Source: Pogona vitticeps
Lineage: Eukaryota > Chordata > Lepidosauria > Squamata > Agamidae
NCBI RefSeq assembly: GCF_051106095.1
Contig: NC_135786.1
Span: forward strand, 208,625,001-208,689,000
DNA length: 64,000 nucleotides
Direction of reading: 5' to 3'
The notes under the pieces were generated by a model. It was not told where the DNA came from, did no database searches, and saw nothing but the letters and a program-made list of their open reading frames with translations. Numbering within the stretch: position 1 is the first letter of the stretch; each line of letters begins with the position of its first letter. The position numbers and the translations under genes were made by a program. Of the stretch, positions 36,599 through 49,172 are shown in pieces.

Positions 36599-37014
36599 CA
36601 GTGGTGCCCCACATAGCGACGTTAATCCGTTCCAGGATTGTCGCTTTCCGGATTCGTCGCTATGCGGGGCGGGAACCCATAGGAACGCTTTAAACTCCTA
36701 TGGGGGAAAAACTCACCGCTATGCGGGGAATCCTCCATCCGGCCACCATTTTCGCCACCCGGTAAGCGAGAGCAGGGCGCGAAAACGCCGCAGGCGGCCA
36801 TTTTCTCAACCCGGTGGCCATTTTGGAACCGCCAATCAGCTGTTTGTAAAACATCACAATGCAAAGATTGGTAAGCAAAATGCTTACCGATCATCGCAAT
36901 GCGATGTTTTCCCTATCTAAAACATTGCAATGCGATCGCATTAGCAATCGCAAAAAACGCATCGCTATGTGGATTGGTTGTTAAACGGTGTGCTCGTTAA
37001 GCAAGGCACCACTA
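36599..37014. mobile_element. Tigger-like MITE, copy C
   Basis: 416 bp, CAGTGGTGCC start and GGCACCACTA end, TA flanks. Interior contains the same ggcggccattttggaac and gcgatgttttccctatc blocks as copies A and B. Confidence 0.75.
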
Positions 37015-37057
37015 TATCTCCTTGTAGCCACTCCCCAAACCATGTTGAGAGCTTGGC

Positions 37058-37285
37058 AGAGCCTTCTGGCACAGTGGTTAAACTGCTGTACTGCAGCCAA
37101 AACTGTGCTCATGACCTGAGGTTCAATCCCAGGTAGCCGGCTCAAGGTTGACTCAGCCTTCTAGCCTTTCAGTAAAATGAGTACACAGCTTGCTGGGGAT
37201 GTGTGCAATGTGTAGTCTGCATAATTAACTTGTAAACCGCCCAGAGAGTGCTTGAAGCATTATGGTGCAGTATATACGCAGCATG
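37058..37285 (+). mobile_element. Sauria SINE, diverged
   Basis: gcacagtggttaaactgctg, gttcaatcccaggtagccgg and ccgcccagagagtgcttg match the Sauria consensus with more changes than the copy at 13584. Lies 44 bases from MITE copy C. Confidence 0.8.
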
Positions 37286-38329
37286 CTTTGCTTTGCTTTG
37301 AGGAGCAATAGGGCAATGAGAAAGCGTTGTATCATGATTTAGGCAGCCCTTTTGCAACCTAGAATATTTTTTCTTCTTTCACTCAGCTGACCTCACTAAA
37401 CTCTACTGAAATATTATACACTGTTATGCTTCAGAGTTTGTGTGACTGGGGAAGGATGGCTGTTGTACGGGCTTTGAGTGGATAGGTCACACACAGCTGG
37501 AATCATGGCTCTTTGCATTCCCTCTCATGAGATTTATGACTAAAAGCAAACAATTTAAAAAAAAGAGAGACCCATCTGGAAACATACAGATAATATCACA
37601 AACCTGATGACAGAGTGGGTTGGAATGCTCCTTAATGGCGCACTGCAGGTCAGCCTGTACCTGTTGCTCTTTATTCACAAGCAGAAGAACTTGAGGGGGC
37701 TTCTGCACATCCCTAATGCCTTATATAATACTGTACATGCAAGCATTCACTGCACATGATGAATGGTAGGCTGAGGACAGAATGAGCTGCTGAAATATTC
37801 CAGCATCCTCATTCTTCTTCTGCATAATTAATTTCTGAAAATGGCTGTGGTACTTAAGGGTAAGGGAAAACACTTCACAAATGTGCAGGGTTTTTTTTTT
37901 CTAGCCCTTACATTGTTTCACATGCTCCCAGAGCTGGTCTATGGCATTGTCCCTGACTGACCTTCAGGCTGATGATCTTTTTGTCCTTTTCAGTACTTCG
38001 TTTGTTCTGCTTGAGCTGACCTGAATAAAATACAGCAAGCCAGGGATAACCTCACCAGGAAATCATTTCTCATTAGGCATAATGAACATGCAGTCATTAA
38101 TCTTTAATTGCAGGGTAATCTAGACATCAGATTTTTAATTATGCTTAATTGTTCTTTCAAATGCAATAGTTTTGCTTCCTACCAAGAGCATATCTTGGGA
38201 AAGTTGCTTTAAAAAATACAAAGTTACTTAAAAAAATAAAATATTGGGCAATTCTGGGATCTTTTGTTGCAACAAAGGCTTTTACCTTATATGGAGTGAG
38301 AAATGCCTCAAGTTCAAGCTGGATTTTGA

Positions 38330-38565
38330 AAAGGAAGAGGCACTCAAGATCATGTTCCAAATATTCCCTGGTTACTGGAGTGCACCAAAGAGTTTCAGAA
38401 GATGTCTGTTCTTCATAGACTACAGCAGAGCTGTTGACCGTGTGGATGAGAAACTATGGGTTGTGCCTCAGCATTTGATTGTATTGTGAACAAGAAGGAC
38501 AGAATGTGGAGAGATAGAATGGTTTCCTAGAAACAAAGGTGTCAGACAAGAGTGCATTTGTTCAG
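38330..38565 (+). mobile_element. BovB/RTE LINE, reverse-transcriptase fragment
   Basis: Encodes CLFFIDYSRAVDRVDEKLWV, close to the BovB motif FIDYSKAFDCVDHEKLW, and continues to ggtgtcagacaagagtgc (GVRQGCI). A short degraded internal piece. Confidence 0.7.
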
Positions 38566-38858
38566 GAAACCACATTTCCACATTCTTTTACCATTGCCAT
38601 TCCCCTGTAAGTTTCCATGGCCCAGCAGAGGCTTGAACCCAAGTCTCCTAGGTCATTAGTCCAACTATGTTCTAGTGGGGATTTGAGGGAAGGATTTCTC
38701 AGTGACCACACCTGGACTCTGGAGCTTCTTGCTAAGACAGGCTTCTTTCTGTTTCCTGCGTTTCCTTTTGTTTTATTTTAAGCTGCTTTTGATTCATACT
38801 GTTCTGTAAGCCCCCTTGGGTGCCAATTCTGGGGGAAATGGAACATATTAATGTAATG

Positions 38859-38994
38859 CAGTGGTGTCGAACTGTGGCCCTCCAGATGTTCTTGGCCTTC
38901 AACTCCCAGAAATCCTGGCCAGCAGAGGTGGTGGTGAAGGCTTCTGGGAGTTGAAGGCCAAGAACATCTGGAGGGCCACAGTTCGACACCACTG
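38859..38994. mobile_element. hAT MITE, near-perfect hairpin with exact target duplication
   Basis: 136 bp, CAGTGG...CCACTG ends, arms of about 53 bases identical by eye when inverted, and an exact 8-bp duplication ATGTAATG at 38851-38858 and 38995-39002. Confidence 0.9.
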
Positions 38995-39281
38995 ATGTAA
39001 TGTAAAGTAATGAATGAATGAATATAAATAAATGAATAAATATATATACCACCCTTGTACTTGTAGGCTACAAACTGGTTTTAAAAGTATGACAGAAAGG
39101 AGATACCAAGCCTGTGTTGGTTCACATGTTGATGCCGCTCTCTGGGTGGTTATTGGTAATCTCTCTCAACTGGCTCTTCTCCCAGTGATAGCTGCTACTA
39201 TAGCAGGTATAATGTAATAGCTAAATAGGAAATGTTGGCAAAAAAACAAATTATGCTCTTCGCCTGTGTTTTGTTCTATGG

Positions 39282-39295
39282 CCGACAGATGGCAG
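39282..39295 (+). promoter_or_regulatory. Weak candidate CTCF site
   Basis: CCGACAGATGGCAG matches 12 of 14 positions of the CTCF core. Confidence 0.2.
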
Positions 39296-41334
39296 CAAAC
39301 TTACACTAATGTGAACTGTAACACTGTCCCTCTCCTTGACACCATTAAGTTATTGTCAGGCTTGAGACAAAATTAAAATAATACAGACCTTAGATATCCA
39401 ATAAATAGAAAAGAATAAAATAAAAATAATTTAGTGCAAACCAGAAGAAGTGCTTTCAGCAGCTAGACAGTGCAGAAGGCACTCTTCCTCCTGCCTTCTT
39501 TCCCTTTTTAAATGTGGACAAATCATAAAAGGAAAGAAAGAAAAAGACGGGGGGGGGAAGGGAGAAGTCAAAGAAAATGAATTGACCATAAAATAACATT
39601 AAAAGTATATACCACAAGAATTGCTTCACTGAGCTGGCCTGTGTATATACAGAGTACACTGCCCGATACATCTAGTTGTCCATTCTGTTCCCAGAAGTAG
39701 TTAGTGAGGTGCCTCAGAAAACACAAAACAGATTATGAAGGTGTTGGATATTCCTTGTGTTGTGTTAACTAGGGCAACAAACTTTTTTTTAAAAACTGTT
39801 CTTCTAGCCACAAATTTCCCCACATCTCTATTGCTGCTTATCCATAAGATAAAGGACTGAGTAAAAAAGCTGGTACTTGAAACTCTGTACATATGGAGTG
39901 TGAAGTAGGATTTTCCAGAACTGTAACAGCTGTCAATCAAACTGTTTAAAGATTAATTGCACAACGCTAGAACACCTACAAAAAACTCCAAGGTAAATCA
40001 AAGTATCTACTGTACATTAATTGCACTAATAGCACTATATAAATTAACTGCAAAAGTTTCAGCTGCATCCAAAGTGCCAGAAACAATTTCTGGAGAGAGG
40101 TACTGAGAAAAAGTTATTTTGCCAGGTTGACTGTGAGCCACCATGTAGTATCAAAGCACAACTGCATGATAATCAAACAAAAGGTTTGTTTTCTTTTCTA
40201 GCTTAATCCTACTTCAGTTTTATTTACCGAAGGATTAAGAGCAAATGATCCTGCCCATGTTTGCCTCTCAGTTTGGTATAGCTTACCCATCTTGACTGGA
40301 ATAGTAAAATCATGAACTAGCTGTGAAAAATAAATGGAGTTTATTGCCAGAGGATCAGCCGTGTTAGTCTTCTGAAGCAAAAACAATTTAAAAGCACTTT
40401 GTAGACTAGAGGCCATTTCATCAGATGTATGAAGTGAGTTGGCAGGCATATATAGGCACAGATGGGTATAAAGAAAACAAACCAAAAAATGGAACCAAAT
40501 GTCATTGAAAAGCAAAAAGCACAGTCTGCAATAAGGTCTTCACAGAATAGTAACAGCTCGCTTTTTGCACTTAATGACATTTGACCTCATTGTGCTCAGA
40601 GCTCCATATTTCTAAGAACTCACATTTCTTGCCTTTTGGATTGTTAACATTTACTTTGTTGCTCTTACACTTTTTGGGGATCATCTGACCCGGATAGCTT
40701 AAAACAGCAGCAAGAGCCAGTATATTGTACTGAGGCTGAGGACAGCTCACATTCCATGGTGTATTCCACCTACTTTTTAGCTTTGTAAAAATGACAAAGC
40801 CAGTGCTTGAATGCTGTTTGCGCAAGACCTTGTAAAACCCGACTGCATGAGCCATTGCTTAAACTGCTCCAAAAGATGTTGGACAGTTCATTAGACTTTA
40901 TTCAGCAAAGTGTGGCTTGTTGTTGTACTCCTGGCAGTGTAAAGCATCCAGTGGTCAATGCCAATATTTGTAATTTTACAGTGTGAGAAAACAAGACCCT
41001 GGCTGCAACTACACCCCTGAAAATAAAAACGGGGGGACATAAAGCAACTTTTGATGCTTCACATTATGCAAGCCTTACTGCAGTTTAAAATGGTGCCCAA
41101 TATGCACTGTTTTAAGCCTCTGCAGGACTTCTTCTGTCATTAGCTGGGATTGCTTGGTGGGCAGCTGGATGGTGGGAGTGCATCTTTGATACTCGGGGAG
41201 ACACACCTCACCCCACCCACCACTGCTGCCGCCAATACACTTCTCAGTGGCTGCCACTGCCATCCACACATTAAAACAAACATGCATTTCAGTAAAAAGA
41301 TCACTGTGGGTTATCTGAAAATGTGGGGTTCTTG

Positions 41335-41525
41335 CCTCATGGGAAAAGGCAATAATTCTGAGAACAGTTGAAGGCAATATAAAAAGAGGAAGACCAAAGG
41401 AGCGATAGATTGATTCAATAAAGGAAGTTATGCCCTTGAGCTTGGGCTGAACAAGACAGTTTAACAACAGAACTTTTTGGAAGCAATTAAAATATAGGGT
41501 CAGCATAAATCACTGTTATGTGATG
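41335..41525 (+). mobile_element. BovB/RTE LINE, 3' fragment
   Basis: ggcaatataaaaagaggaag (GRRRRGRP region) and the 3' piece agggtcagcataaatcactg align with the other BovB 3' ends in the window. Strongly degraded. Confidence 0.5.
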
Positions 41526-43677
41526 TCATATAACAACAAAACCTCACATTGGGTATCACCTGAAATTTATCACACCAGAGCGCCATCTCACAGCTGTAAT
41601 GCTGTTGTATGAGCAACAGCTGAAAACAGGTGTAAGTTCTGCTCTTATTATCTTGTTCTGGAGAACAATGCCATAATCTTTCCACAGTGGGCAACATAAC
41701 CTCTAATTTTCAGTCCCGCTGTGCATAGGAAAACCCTAGTGTTAATCATTTGCCATTCATTGCACATAAGGAATTCAAGAAAGGCTTATGAGTTTTAAAC
41801 ATCCTTCTCTTTAATTCTGAAGGCATTTAAAGAACAAAACACTTCAAATGAGTCCTCTTCTAAATGATGGACGAGCACACTTAAAATGTACTCCTTGGGT
41901 GGTACCAAGATTGGTAATAATGCTATTAAAAGGAATCAGTGTAACAGAATGAACAGGGAGGTCTTATTGCAGCCATGCTCTATTTAGGGGGGATTGCAGT
42001 AAGTAACGAACATGCAGGGCAAAATGGGGCAGATCTTCTCCATTTATTAGCTACAAAGTTTATTTCTGACAATACAGCTGCCTCGAGTGTGTGTAGGGAT
42101 TTGTACCACAGCTGCTGCTGAACAGAATCAGGGTGTCCCTGCCAGCCACTGCCAACTGTGGCATACGGCTGCTGGGATTTCCCTCCCTCCCTCCGTCCCT
42201 CCCAGCATACGCAGCTCTCTGTGCTGAACATGCATTTAAATACTGATTTGATGCTCACTGCTGTGCAAGGCAGAACCATTCATCATGGACTTGAGCAGCT
42301 CGCCGTTTCAATAGCTGCCTCAGTTGTGGCTTTAAAACATTTTGACTGTGCAGTGCGTGTTCATGAGCGACTAATTTTAATACATACCATAGAGAATCAG
42401 GCTAACCCTTTCTTCTCTGTGCTGCTGCACTCTTCATTCAGCATGATTCTGTCTCCATTTCTGAACATTCTTCCCCACAGATCTGTAAGTTAGGCATATA
42501 TTGTTGCATTTCTTTGAAGGCAAGACCAGAGCAGACGTCTTTTTCCTCTGCCAGCCTTCAGCCTTCTCAGACATTTTGCAGCACAAGGGAGAACGTCTGT
42601 GCTCTCTCTCCAACATATGCATTTGATTTCAACGCTATGCCTCTTGACTATTTTGCTCCATGACCTGTGTTCTCAGAATATGCGGACAGACTTCGTCACA
42701 CTTCTCTCAAAATATTCTTTTGTATGATGAGAGTGCTTACATTGTCACATTGATATCTAAACAACATTAGTTTTAAAACATGTGGTTTTCAGGAATATGT
42801 CTGTGGTGAAGCAGTTTGGAAGGCCCTTTACATCCTCTATAGAAGTAGATTACATTTTACAGTAGTTACATTTTAGAAGAAACAGCGCAGAGCATTCCCA
42901 CAAAAAATGGAATGTGTGTTGGAGGACCCCTCACATTTATTTATTTAGTACAGTGCTAAATAAATTTTCAAAAATTGCACATCTCCTTGAATTTAATGAA
43001 TGCAGCATTCCTAATCCTGCACCTCATTGTCCAAATCACTTAAAAACCTGCCTATAAAGGAAGGTCTACTCGCTTCCTTTACAAGCAGGTAAAGAGAGGG
43101 GACTGATCAGGTTTCTCAGGGGAGTACATTTCACAGTCTAGGAGCAACCACTGCAAAGGCCTTTTCTTGCATGTAAGTGTGCTGGGGGAACGGACTGAGG
43201 GAAGGGCCTTGGCAGAATCCCTTTAAAATTTTGCAAGTTGCCAGGCCACATTTTACTGACTTGAATTCAGGGCTTGCAAATGTTCCCACACAACTCCCAG
43301 TGCCCATGGTGGTTGGGAGATTCTGAGCGGTACAGGCAATTAAAAGTAGATATTCCAAGCTTTCCCCAAGTAAAAAAACGAGAATGTTTAACTCCTTGGC
43401 CTGGTTAGTGATTACTGACTGAAAGTTATTTTCGTAACAGCGTCTCAGCATACGGTAGCTATAAGAAAATGTTAGCTTACACCGGGCAGTAACAATAGGA
43501 ATCTAATTTGTGGTTATCATTGTTACTGTTACTAGTATACATGTTATCTGTATTGATCTGTTCTTTATTTTCATTCCCACTGTCTTTTCAAAGCCCAGTG
43601 CAATGGGTTTGTGGCACCTGAAAATAAGAAAACTGAACAGCATGCACAGGCCTTGAGGGTGGTCATGCACTGACACA

Positions 43678-43691
43678 TCTGCAGGGGGCGC
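43678..43691 (+). promoter_or_regulatory. Candidate CTCF site
   Basis: tctgcagggggcgctgctgg contains the strong AGGGGGCGC core of the CTCF motif in + orientation; two mismatches at the 5' end. Confidence 0.35.
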
Positions 43692-45093
43692 TGCTGGACT
43701 GAGAGCAGTTACCAGTACCAGGTTTAGTCATGCAAAATGGAAGCATGATTAACATACTCATCCCCCCCCCCCAACTCTGCCATGTCTATTTGGTACTGCT
43801 TGCCATGTTAGAGCGGAATCCTAACTAGCCAAGACAGCTGAAGGCCAACGTAGGTGAGATTAAGTCAGCTGAAATTATTCTGAATCTCTCCGCTCCTCCC
43901 AGGCTAGGCTAAACTGAAATTATTTGAAGGCTACTTCCCCTCTTGGCCTAGCTTTGTGTCACTGTAGAACTGTGTCCCTGGGCTGAAAAAGGTTTGTTTG
44001 GAAAGGAGGCTCTTCTCTTGTTTCAACTCCCCTATTTCCAGGGATGGCGGGAACTCTTCTCCTGTTAAGTCTTAGTTTGTGGGAAAGTCCTGCCGAGAGA
44101 AAGGGTTGTGCCAGTGCAAGGGCATTCCTCTTGGCATAAGGGGCTTCTGCCAGTGGAAGAAACTACTAATCCTAATCTCTTACAGCCAATGCACCCTTGA
44201 GTTATTTGTTCCTTTAATAAACCACGATGAAGGACAACTGGAAGTGAAATTACCCACACACCAGTTATTCTCAAGGCTTCTGGACCAGGCCAGGGCTGTA
44301 TAATAGCCTCTTACCATAGCAACCAAAGTGTGATTACAAGAGATGGAACAGAATCGCAAAGGCTGATATACTCCATAACAGAGCAGGCTGTTCTGCAAGG
44401 AAGACCTTGCACACAGTGCCCTTCTGATGGTTCAGTTGCCGCAGCTTTTCTGCTGAAGCCTGAAAAGCTACAATGGGTTGGGACTGAGATGGGAGCCGAA
44501 ACAATAGTGCAGATTCTGCAATATGTGTGTGGGCACTTGAAACACTGAAGGCTAGAGACCAACATGTAATCTTTTGTGCCTGTAAATTGCCTGACAACAG
44601 TGCTGTCTTGGAACAAGAATTACCTGGGAATGAAAGAAAATCCATCAGATGAGGTGAGACCCTGATAAAAAGGAGCATGTCCTTCAAGAACGAGGATTGC
44701 AGTATTTATTATTGTAGGCATGATGGTTTTGTTCATGATGAAAAGCTTTGGAATGGTTTCTTGACTATGAAATGGCTGTCAAGGAGCCAAAGGAAATACA
44801 GAAATAAAATAAATCTTAGCTTACTGAGAGTCAATATGTGGGCTGTGTGTAGGAGGAGTAAAATCAATATGGATCTGATAATGCATGGTGGGTGTTCCAA
44901 GGGACCAAATTAACTTGAAAGGAGCACATAGTAGCCAGCCAGTATCTTGACTACTGTGCATAAAGTACGGTATTTGTTATTATATTGTTATGATTCCATG
45001 TTGATTCCAGCTTACATTTCTGGGGTTTCCTAAGTACAGAGTACTCAGAAGTGGTTTACCACTCCTTCCTTCTGGGGGTACCCTCACACTCTA

Positions 45094-45324
45094 TTGTTGT
45101 TGTTTAGTCATTTAGTTGTGTCCAACTCTTCATGACCCCATGGACCAGAGCACCCCAGGCCCTCCTGTCTTCCACTGCCTCCCGGAGTTGGGTCAAATTC
45201 ATGTTGGTAGCTTCGATGACACCGCCCAGCCATCTCGTCTTCTGTCATCCCCTTCTCCTCCTGCCTTCACACTTTCCTAACATCAGCATCTTTTCCAGGG
45301 AGTCTTCTCTTCTCATGACACTGT
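45094..45324 (-). mobile_element. BovB LINE 3' end, antisense
   Basis: ttgtgtccaactcttcatga, ccatggaccagagcacccca and gccatctcgtcttctg are the reverse complement of the BovB 3' end as known from ruminants and lizards. Less degraded than the other BovB pieces here and of a different 3'-end type. Confidence 0.75.
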
Positions 45325-45445
45325 ATAGTTTCCCCCAAACCCACAGAGGTTGGCTCTTTACATACTGGGCTCAGGGAGGAATTAAACTCCCGACCTTGGG
45401 CTCCACAGCCAGGTGTTCCAACTCACTGAGCTATCTGGCCAGTTT
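45325..45445 (-). mobile_element. tRNA-like SINE fragment
   Basis: On the minus strand: ggccagatagctcagtgagt and ggtcgggagtttaattcc form A- and B-box-like segments. It abuts the BovB fragment at 45094-45324. Confidence 0.5.
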
Positions 45446-45715
45446 ACTTGTAGCTTAAGCAACATGCAATGACGTGCTCCTATACTAAATGTGACTTTGA
45501 AACTCACTCCTATTCTTTGCTCAGCTGACAGGAGAATGATACCAGAGTAGGCTTATTGGTGGCGGTTCCCATATAGCTCCTTTGGAACTCTCAGAATGAC
45601 GCCAGGAGGAGGAACTGGTAAACCAGTTCTGATAGCTTTATACCTAGACCTTGGAAAGAGCTGCCATATGTCAGAACTGAGTTGAAAGTGCACAATAGTA
45701 ATAATCATTCCAAAG

Positions 45716-46580
45716 CAGTGGTTAGGGAACAAGGGTAAATTACCCCAAAAGGGGTAAAAATGAAAATCCTGGGGGTAATGAGGATGTGACCCTAACTCCC
45801 TTCCCTCCTCCTCCTCCTCTTCTGCCCGGGGGGGGGGGTTCCTGGCTGCCTGATCACCCCCTTCCAGCCCCCTTCTCCGGCCCGGCTGCAACTGAGCCAC
45901 AGCAGATGGTGGCCGGCAACGGGCCCCAGTCGGCGGTGTACGGCAGCTGAGGCGGAAGCGGCAGCGCCAGCCATGGCAGAGGGCAAGGCCAGGGCGAGTG
46001 GCCAAGGGGCCCAGCCAGGAGGAGCCTCCCCTTCCAGTGCCTGGAGAGGTCGATCGCCGTGGAGGGGGGCCAACCCATGCCCTGTCCCCGTTCCCAGAGG
46101 TGCCCGTTGGGTGGCAGCGGCGCTCGCCCGGCTGTGCTGCTTCCTTCGGTGGCACCTCTGCACTGGCCAGTCAGGCCTGGCGGAGCCTCTCGCCCTCCAT
46201 GTGGCAGCTGTTGCGGCGCTTTGACAGCGAGGCCCGTGGGAGCCCTGACGCTGAGGCCCGACGCGGCCACTCCCCCGGCGAGCAGCCACCGGTGCCAGAG
46301 CGGGAGGCGGAATTGGGCACCCCCGGTGGGTGAGTGACTTGCTCCTCTTCGATGGCCACCCAGGAGCCACCTGCCGGCAGAGAAAGGGAGCTGCCCTTGC
46401 GGGGCCAAGGACTGAGTGCGGTCCCACCAGGCAGCGGTGGTTCGGGCATGAGCAGCAAGGCTTCGGTGGTGGCGCTCGATTGGCCACACGTGACTGAGAT
46501 CCTTCCTTTCAAATGAAGGGGGTAATGTCGGTGTATATAAATTTTTTAGGGGGTAAAAGGTAAAAAAGTTCCCTGACCCG
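45716..46580. mobile_element. Non-autonomous hAT element with GC-rich cargo
   Basis: 865 bp with exact 8-bp duplication TTCCAAAG (45708-45715 and 46581-46588) and related ends (cagtggttagggaac; inverted cgggtcagggaac). The AT-rich ends enclose about 700 bases of CpG-rich DNA with open frames on both strands and a consensus splice donor (GTGAGT from 46330). No transposase motif recognised. The cargo may be a captured host first exon or the element's own 5' region. Confidence 0.75.
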
Positions 46581-46588
46581 TTCCAAAG

Positions 46589-47794
46589 GATGCTAGATTG
46601 GCTTCCTTCCTTGTTGTGTTTCTCAGGGGCAAGCACAATCATTTTTATTCAAGCAGCCTTTTGGCAACTAGTAGCCCATCAAGGAAGGGGCTTTTAACTG
46701 GGGAGAAGACTTTATTTTGAATGTGCTTTTAAACTGCATTTAATTCTGTTGTTTCCATCATATAATCTGCTTCATTGTGTCTTAATATTGTAACTAATTG
46801 TATTTTTTTTTTAGTTCTGTTTTTTATTCATATTATGGGCTGAGCTGGGCGGAGTACTGAGAAAAAACGTGTGATGCACTTCTTACCTCAACAGTAACAA
46901 TCTAGCTCACATTACCTTTCTTTTATTAAAGCTACTTACAATGCAGGATGGGCCCTCTGGCCGTACTGTGTCCCTGAATGTTTAGTAACATGACAAAAAG
47001 ATGCTATCAAACCCCAAGAATGTTCATTGGCAAAGGCAAAGCCTTTGGGTCTAGAATGTAAGGGAGTACAAGGGAAAAGGACAAAGCAAATCCTCATGGC
47101 TATTCACGCTCCTAAAACTTTGAATGAAACCATTGCCTGGAGGTAACTACTTCCTGTCCCCAGGCAATTTTCTTAACACAATGCATATTACTGTATTTGG
47201 AAGATACTTTTAAAACCAGCTGCCCATTTGCACCATTTTAGGCGTATACACTGCACTAAGGTGCACAAGATCCAGTTTACTTATTTAAATAGAATTTGCC
47301 TAGGATCTCCATGCAAAAGACAGTTAAATGATGCGATTAATGCCATAACTGTGGCTGATGATTCTTTGCCTTAATAACTGCAAGCTACAGTCTTTGACGA
47401 TGTTCCAGAGTTTTTACATTTTATATTAGTTTGGTAGTTTCTTGAATGTAAGGAATGATCACAGGATAACTTATCCCAATAATGTTTATAATCCGAGTTT
47501 ATAATACAGTATATAGGGAAGTATCCAATGGTACTCTAGTAGCTTTATGTTGGATTTGGCCCAGATTTAAAGAATAATAATGTGTGCAAAGTATCTAAAA
47601 TAAAATACACTACAGTGCACAATATAGTATGTGAGACATACTGATGCCTCAAACTCCTACAAAAGGGAGGGTGTTTCATCCTCCAGTGGCAGGATGAGGT
47701 GTCACCTTTCTGCATCAGAATCAAGTCACCAGGGATGAGCACAAACAGGAGGAGCATGTTTCACTTAGGCTTCCAAGCCAATCCTAAACACACC
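46589..47794. other. Intergenic, nothing recognised
   Basis: AT-rich sequence lacking coding or repeat features that I can name. Confidence 0.45.
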
Positions 47795-48005
47795 TTAGGA
47801 ACACAGGAATCTGCTTGACTTAACTCAGACCATTGGTCTATCTAGCCCAGCACAGTCAGTGTTGACTGCCAGCAGCTTTTGGGGTTTTCAGGGATGAGGC
47901 TTTCCCTGACCTTTTTGGAGGCTGGCTCTTCTCATACAGGGCCCAGTGGTATGAGATTCCCTGTCCAAGTACTAACTAGGTCTTATCGGGTATGCTCCTA
48001 GCTGG
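47795..48005 (+). mobile_element. CR1/L2-like LINE remnant
   Basis: ggaacacaggaatctgcttg, cagaccattggtctatctag and cccagcacagtcagtgttga are typical of an L2/CR1-like fragment. Confidence 0.5.
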
Positions 48006-48354
48006 AAGCACATCTCATTAAATCATGATAAAGAAATTATGACCTACCTAATTGTGTTTTTAGGCCAGTCACAGAGTATGAGCTGTTCCAAGTTGCTTTT
48101 CAGCTTGTTTTACAAAGCACAGTGTGGCCTCCCTTCATGTTTGTATGCTGTTTGTCCACAGCCTGGCTATCTGGTTTCGCCAAGATACCAATTTTACTCT
48201 TTTTTGTCTATAACGGACAGCAGATTCTGCCTGTTGGAAACTAAATTTATATATAATTATTACAATTAAAAGTACCGTAGTAACTGTAATAAAAGTAACA
48301 ATATACATTTATTTGCTTGATTTCTATCCTGCTTCTCCCAAAAGGGGACCCAAG

Positions 48355-48898
48355 TGTGACAAACCCAGACCTACTGGGATCTGCCACACAGTTACACTAA
48401 GCTGCCACCAACCATTCCCTATAAAAAGTCACACAGACCAGGGATGGATTTTTAAACAATAAAAGAATTAGGTTTATTTTAAATACAAACAGGGTAAATA
48501 AAACAATCAGGTGAATAAAATAAAGTAACGTGGCTTATTCTCACACACACAAGCATACAGTTTGGTTCACCTAGAACCTTTAACTTAAAGCACAGACCCT
48601 GAACCCATCAGTTCTGGCTAACCCACAGACCCCTGAACCTTTCAGGTTGGTACTCTGACACACAGTAGTACCCTGTCAGACACCCAGACTCCCACAACAG
48701 CTTCTTCTTCCCCAGCTGCTGCTTCGTCCCAACCCAGTGTCTCACAGTCTGTCTCAGCATCATCTCTTCACCACACAGGCATCACATATTTATACAGTAC
48801 AGCCCCTCCTCCTGATGTCCCGCCTTCCACTCCCCATAGGATGGAACTTTCCCTCCAAACCCATGACAGACAGGTAACATCAGTGCTGTTATGTAACA
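48355..48898 (-). repeat. 3' LTR of the Gmr1-like element
   Basis: 544 bp, TG...CA ends, identical by eye to the LTR at 53081-53624. A purine-rich tract (AAAGAGGGGAGG on the minus strand, 48899-48910) adjoins it, as expected of a polypurine tract. Confidence 0.93.
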
Positions 48899-49172
48899 CC
48901 TCCCCTCTTTAAAAGTTGTTTTGTAGGGGGAAAGCTAAAAGTGCTTTTCACCAAAAAACAACCTGTATAAAATACACAACAACAGTAATACATACCAAAT
49001 AATACTTACATATACTTACACTCCAAGTTAAACATAGCAAATAGGCATTTCAAACATTTACCATATGCATTACATCAATTTTACCTTTATTAATACAAAC
49101 CAATTTAAAACCAGGTACATTTTAACTTTTTGTCTTCATTATATACATATAGTCCATGTTCTTTCGCCGTCT

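Larger units (their letters stand above)
39003..45093. other. Intergenic between CA3 and CA2
   Basis: AT-rich DNA with a BovB remnant, a probable LINE 3' scrap at 40345-40450 (ccgtgttagtcttctgaagc), and the candidate CTCF sites. No gene found. Confidence 0.45.
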
